A DNA stretch of 12,788 nt from Oscillospiraceae bacterium (GTDB lineage Bacteria; Bacillota; Clostridia; Oscillospirales; JAKOTC01), in NCBI GenBank assembly GCA_035353335.1, contig DAOPZJ010000001.1, positions 1 through 12,788 on the forward strand, given 5' to 3'. The notes under the pieces are model-generated. The model was not told where the DNA came from and made no database searches. It saw only the letters and a list, made by a program, of their open reading frames with translations. Each line of letters begins with the position of its first letter. The stretch's first letter is position 1. Below, in pieces: positions 6,666-12,788 of the stretch. Made by a program: the position numbers and the translations under genes.

Positions 6666-7430
6666 ATGAGAATCGCATTAGTCACCGGATCATCGCGGGG
6701 AATTGGTCTGGGCATCTTAAAAGCGCTGAAAAAAGACGGATATTTTACAATCATGAGCAGCACGGGATATAACGACCGGGTGAGCGCCGCTTTGAAAGAA
6801 CTTGATAACTGCGCGTATCTCTCTTGCGATATTTCGGACTCCTCTTCCCGGAAAGCGCTTTTTGAGCAAATTGAAAAAGAATACGGACGGCTGGATGTAC
6901 TGGTCAACAACGCCGGAGCCGCGCCCAAAGTCCGGGCAGATCTATTGGAAGTCGGCGAGGAAAGCTATGATTTCGTGGTCGGCACCAACCAAAAAGGGAC
7001 GTTTTTTGTCACACAAGCGGCGGCGAATTTGATGATTGACGGCATGAAAAAAGGAATAACGGATTATCGTCCGCGAATCGTCAACATTTCTTCGATTTCG
7101 GCTTATACGTCATCGGTCAGCCGGGCGCCGTACTGCATCTCCAAAGCAGGGGTTTCGATGATCACAAAACTGTTCGCCGACCGTTTGGCCGAATTCGGGA
7201 TTCCGGTGTTTGAAGTGCGGCCGGGAATCATCGATACGGATATGACCGCCGGTGAAAGCACGCACCGAAAATATGACGGTCTTATCAGGAACGGGCTGCT
7301 GCCGACGGCGCGCTGGGGCACGCCAGATGACGTCGGAGACGCGGTCTCGGTTTTGTGCTCGGGAAAACTTGATTATTCGACCGGACAGGTGATAGAGGCG
7401 GACGGCGGATTTCATCTGAGAAGGCTGTAA
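6666..7430 (+). CDS. Short-chain dehydrogenase/reductase (SDR), FabG-like
   Basis: This 254-residue classical SDR catalyses NAD(P)-dependent oxidation of an alcohol or reduction of a ketone. The cofactor motif TGSSRGIG (7-14), NNAG (81-84), the catalytic Ser in ISSIS (142-143) and Y156-x3-K160 are all present, and length is normal. Strand beta-2 ends in Ser/Ser rather than an acidic residue and R11 lies in the Gly motif, which favours NADPH. It resembles proteins generically named 3-ketoacyl-ACP reductase, but nothing nearby suggests fatty acid synthesis. I chose the ATG at 6666, one base past the OYE stop, over a GTG at 6657 that overlaps the OYE gene. Tight coupling to the OYE suggests both act on one substrate chain, for example C=C then C=O reduction (inference). 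Confidence 0.88.
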   Translation: MRIALVTGSSRGIGLGILKALKKDGYFTIMSSTGYNDRVSAALKELDNCAYLSCDISDSSSRKALFEQIEKEYGRLDVLVNNAGAAPKVRADLLEVGEESYDFVVGTNQKGTFFVTQAAANLMIDGMKKGITDYRPRIVNISSISAYTSSVSRAPYCISKAGVSMITKLFADRLAEFGIPVFEVRPGIIDTDMTAGESTHRKYDGLIRNGLLPTARWGTPDDVGDAVSVLCSGKLDYSTGQVIEADGGFHLRRL

Positions 7431-7445
7431 ACAAAAGTGTAACAG

Positions 7446-7475
7446 AAAACAGGCGGCCGTCGGGCCGCCTGTTTT
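7446..7475. terminator. Perfect 13-bp bidirectional terminator
   Basis: AAAACAGGCGGCC (7446-7458) and GGCCGCCTGTTTT (7463-7475) pair without mismatch around the loop GTCG. The A and T tails make it functional on both strands, closing the rightward OYE-SDR operon and the leftward glycan operon that ends at 7496. Confidence 0.93.
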
Positions 7476-7495
7476 GTTCAGAAAAACCGTAACAG

Positions 7496-8491
7496 TCAGT
7501 TCAATAATTCCAGGATCTTGATGCCGTTAATGACTTGTTCGTCCGGAGTGGGATTTTCTAAAATATCGCCGCGGACGGCTTTGTAAAATTGCTCATATTG
7601 ATAATCGCCGACTGCGGCTTCGAATTCACGGTGTTTCCGGATCAATCCGCCGTCGTTGCCGGATGCGGCTAAATCGAGTTTTATTTTTCCGTCAACGGCA
7701 TCCGCGCCCGTATTTCGGAATATCGTGCCGTTTTCGAAGTTCAGTTCCAGCGCGTGAAGGTAATGACGGCCGTCGTTGACGCAGAAAGAGGCATATATGC
7801 TGCCGACGGCGCCGTTTTTATGAAGCAGCGCAAGCTGGGCGTTGTCTGCGGTCGGGCGTCCGGTGAAGAGGCGGGAATGCAGAAGCTGAAGAGTTTCGAC
7901 TTCGCCGAAATAACGGGAGATGTCGTTGATCAGATAGATGCCGAGCCGAAAAATCGGCGCGGCGGGACAGCGGGCCGGGTCGTCGTACCAGCTGCCGTCG
8001 GGTTTTTCGCGATAACTGCACCAGGTCATCGCCCGATAGCCGATCGGCCTTCCGAGGTGATATTGCTCAATCCACTCGTCAATCTGCCGGATATCGCGGG
8101 GCGGCGTCGGCGTGGGGCAGTTTAGATGGATGATCCTGCCGAGTGAGCGGGCTTTTTGCAGTACCCGGCGGGCTTCGTCGGCGCTGCGCTCAAATGGCTT
8201 GGTCGTCAGGACGTCGCGGCCTGCGTCGAGAATCTGATCGATCAGCAAAGCGCGGCCTTCGGGACCGGTAAACAGGCCGACCGCTTCAATTCCGGGATCG
8301 GCGAGCAGCACATTGAGTGAAGATACATATTTTTGAATGCCGTATTCGGCGGCAAGTTTTTCGGCGAGCGGTTCGTCCCGGTCGCAGAGGCAGGCAATTT
8401 CGATATATTTCCGGTTTTCGGGCTTTTGAAGTTCCTCAATCATCAGCTTGCCGAAATGAAGACCAACGAGACCGAGTTTCACGGGTTTCAT
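7496..8491 (-). CDS. Gfo/Idh/MocA family oxidoreductase
   Basis: This 331-residue cytoplasmic NAD(P)-dependent sugar or polyol dehydrogenase (or related sugar-modifying enzyme) is the last gene of the glycan operon. The Rossmann motif is GLVGLHFG (7-14), the conserved Lys-Pro of the EKP motif is K98-P99 (as TTKPF), and FRLGIYLIND (181-190) corresponds to the catalytic strand-helix motif with Tyr186 where many members have His. The C-terminal alpha/beta domain is complete. The ATG at 8491 follows AAAGGAC at normal spacing, and that ribosome site overlaps the stop of the GH43 gene 14 bases upstream, indicating co-translation. Family members oxidise, reduce or epimerise sugars and some create 3-keto-glycosides. 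The substrate here is probably a sugar released by the upstream hydrolases, which is inference. Confidence 0.88.
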   Translation of the reverse strand: MKPVKLGLVGLHFGKLMIEELQKPENRKYIEIACLCDRDEPLAEKLAAEYGIQKYVSSLNVLLADPGIEAVGLFTGPEGRALLIDQILDAGRDVLTTKPFERSADEARRVLQKARSLGRIIHLNCPTPTPPRDIRQIDEWIEQYHLGRPIGYRAMTWCSYREKPDGSWYDDPARCPAAPIFRLGIYLINDISRYFGEVETLQLLHSRLFTGRPTADNAQLALLHKNGAVGSIYASFCVNDGRHYLHALELNFENGTIFRNTGADAVDGKIKLDLAASGNDGGLIRKHREFEAAVGDYQYEQFYKAVRGDILENPTPDEQVINGIKILELLN

Positions 8492-8505
8492 AAATTTTTG
8501 TCCTT

Positions 8506-10074
8506 TCAGGTTTCCGAATACTCGAAATAATCAAAATCCGCAGGGGTTCTGCTGCCGGTGAGATCTTGACAGCACAGGCCGACGAACGCGCCGGTATAAC
8601 CGGTCAAAGCGCTGTGGTCGTCGGTCAGGGCAACTGTGTCGAACGCAGGACCGATGGGATGGAATGGGTCGGTACCGCAGGAGTAAAAAAACCGCAGTTC
8701 CCTTGTTTTGACCTCAACGCGCAGGCGGATCGGGGTATGTTCGGGTATTGCGACGTCATCGACGGGATAACCGTTAGCATTATTGTCGCAGACCATGATG
8801 CCGAGCGCCTTCCGGCCGTTGTCATGACTGACGCGCAGGTAGATGAAATTTCCGGTATCGTGCAGACAGACAAGGCCGGCCATCTGACGGAAATCATCCG
8901 GCTCGAATTCGAGCATGGTCTCTGCGGTGTAATTCCAGCTTTGCTGCCGGCGGACAACGAGCGACTGAGAAGACGGCGCGGCGAAGGACGGGCCGCCGTA
9001 AAGCCGCAGAAAACCGGGACGGTCGCTCAGCGAGAGCGAAGTTTTGCCGAGAGCGGTTCGCAGGGTCTGATAATGGACGCCGAGTGCTTCTGAATCAAAA
9101 TCATCGCGCGCAGGTGCCGGCTTGAAGGGATGGGGCGCAAGGGCGGGCGCGGGAACCGTGATTTGCGGAACACAGCCGCCGCTTTGTAAACGCAGCCAAC
9201 CGTCGGCTGTCCATGTTACCTTTTGCAGGCAGGTCTCTCGGCCTAAAATACAATCTTTTGTGCCGGGAAAAGGCCGGGACGCCAGATGCGCAAGGTACCA
9301 TTCGCCGTTTTGTGTCTCGACAATTGAGCCGTGGCCGGCTTTTTGAAGCGGATATTCGGGCGCGTCGCGGGTGGAGACCACCGGGCCGGAAGGATCGTTT
9401 TCATAAGGGCCTGCAATCGATTTTGAACGTGCCATTGAGACCGCGTGGTTATAACCGGTGCCGCCTTCGGCGGTCATTAAATAGTAATAATCTCCGTGCA
9501 GATAAAGATGAGGGCCTTCTGTGGTGCCGAGTTCGGTGCCAAAGTAGATGTTTTGAACCGGGCCGACGAGTTTTCGGGCTTTCGGGTCGTATTCCTGAAG
9601 CAGAATGCCGCCGAATTTCGAGTGTCCTTTTCGGAAATCCCAATTCAAGTTGACAAGCCATTTGCGGCCGTAAGGGCCGTGGAACAGCGAGGGGTCAAAA
9701 CCCGTGCTGTTGAGCCAAACCGGTTTCGACCACGGACCTTCGATGTTTTCGGCGGTAATCAAAAAGTTGTCAAGGTCCTTGAAAATGCCTTGATGCCCGT
9801 AGATCACCGTATAGATCAGATAGAAGATGCCTTTGTCGTAAGAAAGGCAAGGCGCCCAGATGCCGCCGCGGGAAGGGATTCCGCTCATATCAAGGTCCGT
9901 GACCGGATGGGTCAGCAGGCGCCAATGTGCGAGGTCGCGCGAATGATGAATCTGAACGCCCGGATACCACTCAAAAGTCGATACGGCAATGTAATAATCG
10001 TCGCCGACGCGCAGAATCGAGGGATCGGGATTAAAACCGGGAAGGATGGGATTTCGGATAAATTGAGCGTTCAT
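8506..10074 (-). CDS. GH43 beta-xylosidase / alpha-L-arabinofuranosidase
   Basis: This 522-residue inverting glycoside hydrolase is a full-length member of the beta-xylosidase type of GH43. An N-terminal five-bladed beta-propeller (about 1-310) is followed by a C-terminal beta-sandwich (about 320-522). The three catalytic acids are visible: general base D17 in NPDPS, pKa-tuning D127 in GFDPS and general acid E186 in TEGPHLY. H248 in GHGS is the conserved central His. No signal peptide is present, so it would cleave imported xylo- or arabino-oligosaccharides. I chose the ATG at 10074 because GGAGG lies six bases upstream and family members begin just before IRNPILPGFNPDPS; the longer reading to 10125 runs into the upstream gene. 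It overlaps the upstream gene by four bases (ATGA). Confidence 0.92.
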   Translation of the reverse strand: MNAQFIRNPILPGFNPDPSILRVGDDYYIAVSTFEWYPGVQIHHSRDLAHWRLLTHPVTDLDMSGIPSRGGIWAPCLSYDKGIFYLIYTVIYGHQGIFKDLDNFLITAENIEGPWSKPVWLNSTGFDPSLFHGPYGRKWLVNLNWDFRKGHSKFGGILLQEYDPKARKLVGPVQNIYFGTELGTTEGPHLYLHGDYYYLMTAEGGTGYNHAVSMARSKSIAGPYENDPSGPVVSTRDAPEYPLQKAGHGSIVETQNGEWYLAHLASRPFPGTKDCILGRETCLQKVTWTADGWLRLQSGGCVPQITVPAPALAPHPFKPAPARDDFDSEALGVHYQTLRTALGKTSLSLSDRPGFLRLYGGPSFAAPSSQSLVVRRQQSWNYTAETMLEFEPDDFRQMAGLVCLHDTGNFIYLRVSHDNGRKALGIMVCDNNANGYPVDDVAIPEHTPIRLRVEVKTRELRFFYSCGTDPFHPIGPAFDTVALTDDHSALTGYTGAFVGLCCQDLTGSRTPADFDYFEYSET

Positions 10075-12521
10075 GTCGGGCCTCCGATAAAAATGTTTCC
10101 GGGATTTTGTAACGATACCTGCCAAAGCCGGGCGTTAAGGTTTCGGGCTTTTACGGGGCTTCCGTCCAGAGTAATAAGCGGCTCAGTGTCAGAGAGCAGG
10201 AGAAGTTTTCCGCCAAGGGTGGTTTGAAAGGCAGATCCGCCTCCGTTTTGCCGGAGTTCACTGATTTTACCGCCGATGAAATCGAGAATCAGGGGATTTT
10301 GATCAGACGTACCGTAAACCGCTGTGACTTGATGATTGCCCCGGGTGTAAAATTCTTTCGGAACAAGACAGCTGCTGTAAATCGGTGCATCGTCAACGAT
10401 CAGGTGCGAAAAGCCGCCGCGGCCGCTTCGGTTAAAACTCCAGCGCCCTCCGCAGGCCCAAAGCCCGGAAATCCGCGTCTGTAAGCCGCCGGGCAGAACC
10501 GAAACGGTTCCCCCGTCGGTCATGATGCCCGCAAGGGATTCAAACCATGTGCGGTAAAGTCCCGAGGCGCAATTGAGATTCCATGCCTGTCCGAATTTTG
10601 TCCAGCCGGTTTCGGGATCAAGATCGTCTAAATCGGCAAGTTCCATAATCGCTCGGCAGTTTTTCCACATCCGGCAGACTGTTTCGGCATATTGGCGTGA
10701 AATTCGAAGAAAACGTTCATCGTCTCCCGAGGCCAGCGCGCCGTACCGCAGCAGTTTCAGCGCGTAGATATCCCAATGCGGATACCAGGCGTGGTGGATG
10801 CTTTCGGAATGAGTATGGGGTTCCCGCGCGGGCAGAGTGCGGATGCCGTGTTCGGTAAAATAATTTTTTTCGATAAAATCCGAAATCCGACCGATTTCCG
10901 GCAAAAACAACGCAAGGCCGCGGCGATTGTGCGCGGCGAGGTAATCGTACAGCGGGTAAACTTTGTTGGCTTGGCCGCGTTCATCCAACCCGTCAATCAG
11001 GCCGCCTGTTTCTGAATCGAAAAAAGAATCAAGGAAGGTGCTCTCGATCAAATCGGCAGTTTGCGCGGCGCTTCGGGCAGCGGCTTCATCTCCGCAGGCG
11101 GAGGCCAGCCCGGTGAGCAGGCGGGCGGCGAGAAAGAACGCGCCGGTCTCAAGGGAGGTAACGCCTTGTTCGGCGCGCCCCATTGCGCGGGGATTGTCCG
11201 GATAAAAGCCAAGGCCTCTGATATAGCCGCGCGAATCGGATTTTTTCTTTAACCCGTTCCAAAGCTCCGTTACGGCGGGATAACACTCTTTTAAAAATTC
11301 ACGATCGCCGGTTTCGGAAAAGTATTGATGAATCAAAGAGATTAACAGGGCGTCGGACGCTCCGAACTGCATGGTTTGGAGAATCTCGTAATCACGTCCG
11401 TACCGGTGGGGAGTGCTTCCGTCCAGCCAGCGGTGGGAGAGAAAAAAGCGGATTACCGAACGCTGGCCGTCGGGATCACCCCATTTGGACATCTCGTGCG
11501 CGGTGACGAGATTATCCCAGCCCCAGACCCAGTAATAACTGCTTGCGGAAGCCCTTGTCATTCCGCTGCTCTGGGTTGCCGCGAGCACATAACCGGGTAA
11601 AGCGGCCGCGGCTTCGCCGAGTTCGGGATATTCGTCAAAAGTTATTGCAGGCTTTCGCTCTGCGCGCTTTTGAAATCGCAAAAACTGTTCTTGCGAAATT
11701 TGCGGGTGGTTTTTTTGGACGCGAGCCGATTCAAATAGGGCTTCTTCCGTACTGTCCCCGAAAGAGAGGTCGAAATGAACCGCGCTTTCGGCAAATGTCA
11801 GGGTACACTCGCCGTTTTCATCAGTGACTTGAACGGGATGCGCGCTGTTTAATACCAATACCGTGCGGGAATCAATGAACAGTTTCCCGCCGTTTTTAAC
11901 GGTATCGGTCATCGGCGGCAGCGCGTCAAGGTTGTTGACATCGAGGAGCGGCCCGGTGCCGAAGATTTCGGCGTGCCGGAAGACCGGCACAAGATACGCG
12001 CCTTTGTCTGCGACCCAATCGCGCAGAAGGCAGCGGTTTTCGCCGACGAAGATCAGCGGGAAAACACTCCGGTCTTTTTTCCAGCACATATTGCCGTGGA
12101 CGTCGGTGTTGAGTGAATTTGTTTGAAAACGGAGCGAGACGGGCTGATTTTCGAATAATTTGACGGTTATCAAAACCGATTTGCCCTGCGCCATAGCGAA
12201 AAATTCGCCGGCGGAGCGGCTGCCCGACATCAATTCGGCATAACAACACCAGGGGGCGGCTTCATATTTACCGATGGTGAGCGGAATAAATCCGTTTCGA
12301 AAAAGGCCGAATCGAATAGCGGGGGCCGCGGGGGAACCGGTCAGAATTTTCGAATTCCGGCTGACCGGCTGTTTTCCGTGGTAATCCAAACCCGAAAGAC
12401 CGGTTTCACAAAAACGCGCGGCGACAACCGCATCCGTAATCCAGTTGTTCGGCACCGAGAGGCCCCTAAAACCCGCGGGGTAAAAAATGGGATTGCTGCC
12501 GAGAAAACGTCTTTCATCCAT
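10071..12521 (-). CDS. Six-hairpin (alpha/alpha)6 glycosidase, GH63-like, specificity unknown
   Basis: This 816-residue cytoplasmic protein has an N-terminal beta-rich domain (about 1-290), an (alpha/alpha)6 barrel (about 295-665) and a C-terminal beta-domain (about 665-816). The motif YYWVWGWDNL (329-338) matches the WGWD segment that carries the general acid in GH63 enzymes such as YgjK, making D336 the candidate acid. The LDPETG-x-FGQAWN region (634-648) resembles the GH63 segment near the general base, so an acidic residue there (about 627-637) is the likely base. No close characterised relative comes to mind. The ATG at 12521 follows GAGGTG at good spacing. It is translationally coupled to the GH43 gene by an ATGA overlap and follows the partial gene by nine bases. 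The substrate is likely an alpha-linked oligosaccharide (inference). Confidence 0.75.
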   Translation of the reverse strand: MDERRFLGSNPIFYPAGFRGLSVPNNWITDAVVAARFCETGLSGLDYHGKQPVSRNSKILTGSPAAPAIRFGLFRNGFIPLTIGKYEAAPWCCYAELMSGSRSAGEFFAMAQGKSVLITVKLFENQPVSLRFQTNSLNTDVHGNMCWKKDRSVFPLIFVGENRCLLRDWVADKGAYLVPVFRHAEIFGTGPLLDVNNLDALPPMTDTVKNGGKLFIDSRTVLVLNSAHPVQVTDENGECTLTFAESAVHFDLSFGDSTEEALFESARVQKNHPQISQEQFLRFQKRAERKPAITFDEYPELGEAAAALPGYVLAATQSSGMTRASASSYYWVWGWDNLVTAHEMSKWGDPDGQRSVIRFFLSHRWLDGSTPHRYGRDYEILQTMQFGASDALLISLIHQYFSETGDREFLKECYPAVTELWNGLKKKSDSRGYIRGLGFYPDNPRAMGRAEQGVTSLETGAFFLAARLLTGLASACGDEAAARSAAQTADLIESTFLDSFFDSETGGLIDGLDERGQANKVYPLYDYLAAHNRRGLALFLPEIGRISDFIEKNYFTEHGIRTLPAREPHTHSESIHHAWYPHWDIYALKLLRYGALASGDDERFLRISRQYAETVCRMWKNCRAIMELADLDDLDPETGWTKFGQAWNLNCASGLYRTWFESLAGIMTDGGTVSVLPGGLQTRISGLWACGGRWSFNRSGRGGFSHLIVDDAPIYSSCLVPKEFYTRGNHQVTAVYGTSDQNPLILDFIGGKISELRQNGGGSAFQTTLGGKLLLLSDTEPLITLDGSPVKARNLNARLWQVSLQNPGNIFIGGPT

Positions 12522-12530
12522 AGGCGCACC

Positions 12531-12788
12531 TCAATTTGTCGGAAAGCCGGGAATATTTACTTCACGGTCAGTTTTCCATTTGATGCCGGATAAATCGGGC
12601 AGCGGGGAGATCGTGCCGATTTCTTCACCGGGTTCGTGGGGATAAAGGAACGTCAGGCAGCTCGAGTTCGGGGCGCAATGCGTACGCAGCAGGATGATTT
12701 TTTCGCCCATCGGTTTCATTTCGCCTTCCCACAGCCAGCGGTAGCTGCGCCAGTCCATGCCGAACGCGCGCAAAAACATCGGCTCGTC
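12531..12788 (-). CDS. C-terminal part of an unrecognised operon protein (5' end outside window)
   Basis: An open frame runs from the window edge to a TGA at 12533-12531, giving 85 codons of an evidently longer protein; the in-frame ATG at 12779 is probably internal because the frame continues upstream. The segment is rich in Trp and aromatic residues near its start (FGMDWRSYRWLWEGE) and ends in a Pro/Gly-rich tail, suggestive of the last strands of a beta-domain, but I do not recognise the family. Its stop overlaps the Shine-Dalgarno of the six-hairpin glycosidase gene nine bases away, so it belongs to the same operon. Confidence 0.7.
   Translation of the reverse strand, partial: DEPMFLRAFGMDWRSYRWLWEGEMKPMGEKIILLRTHCAPNSSCLTFLYPHEPGEEIGTISPLPDLSGIKWKTDREVNIPGFPTN

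Noticed and set aside
2602..7430. Assigning the redox module to equol synthesis or bile acid dehydroxylation
   Set aside because: Only enzyme classes match. Lengths and domain content differ (the OYE lacks FAD/NAD domains, the flavoprotein is larger) and other pathway genes are absent.
9496..10227. A 243-codon plus-strand open frame opposite the GH43 gene
   Set aside because: It is fully antisense to well-supported GH43 and glycosidase coding sequence, with no domain and no plausible ribosome site.
1..12788. CRISPR array, toxin-antitoxin pair or phage-defence system
   Set aside because: No regularly spaced repeats, no small paired ORFs with good ribosome sites and no defence-type domains were seen; all intergenic gaps are accounted for.

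Overview
The window looks like a chromosomal segment of a Bacillota (Clostridia-type, probably gut or biomass-degrading) bacterium. Shine-Dalgarno sequences are strong and close to consensus (AAAGGA, GGAGG, GAGGTGAT), promoters are near-consensus sigma-A type with 17-bp spacers, terminators are classic hairpin plus T-run, and the proteins resemble anaerobic Firmicutes families. No species can be named from the sequence alone.

Layout, left to right. (1) 1-30 is the 3' end of a tRNA with encoded CCA, probably tRNA-Asn, followed by a bidirectional terminator. (2) Just beyond it lies a minus-strand remnant of the C-terminal tail of a tyrosine recombinase, with the catalytic Tyr position now Cys, and a tandem 12-bp repeat. 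This is the usual geometry of an integrase beside the tRNA used as attachment site, so the left edge looks like the fossil end of a mobile element. (3) 386-2407 (+) is a GH36-type alpha-galactosidase behind a good promoter. (4) 2408-2601 holds a bidirectional terminator, an imperfect palindrome and a possible minus-strand promoter. (5) Two divergent two-gene redox operons share overlapping promoters at 5299-5346. Leftward are a fumarate-reductase/aspartate-oxidase-like flavoprotein and a GNAT acetyltransferase. Rightward are an Old Yellow Enzyme-type flavin oxidoreductase with a four-Cys Fe-S motif and a short-chain dehydrogenase. In each pair the second gene starts one base after the first stops. 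(6) A perfect 13-bp bidirectional terminator separates the SDR from a minus-strand glycan operon. In transcription order the operon contains an unrecognised partial gene, a GH63-like six-hairpin glycosidase, a GH43 beta-xylosidase/arabinofuranosidase and a Gfo/Idh/MocA oxidoreductase.

The glycoside hydrolases point to breakdown of side-chain-bearing plant hemicellulose oligosaccharides or plant glycosides inside the cell (no signal peptides are visible). The redox quartet between them has the enzyme classes seen in reductive pathways acting on unsaturated or keto compounds (OYE-type enoate reductase, SDR, FAD reductase). A joint role in processing plant glycosides, sugar first and then aglycone, is possible but is inference.

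The most notable single feature is the flavoprotein gene. The only reading that keeps its FAD-binding motif begins at an ACG codon placed correctly behind a strong Shine-Dalgarno, with an in-frame stop immediately upstream and no ATG, GTG or TTG until after the motif.
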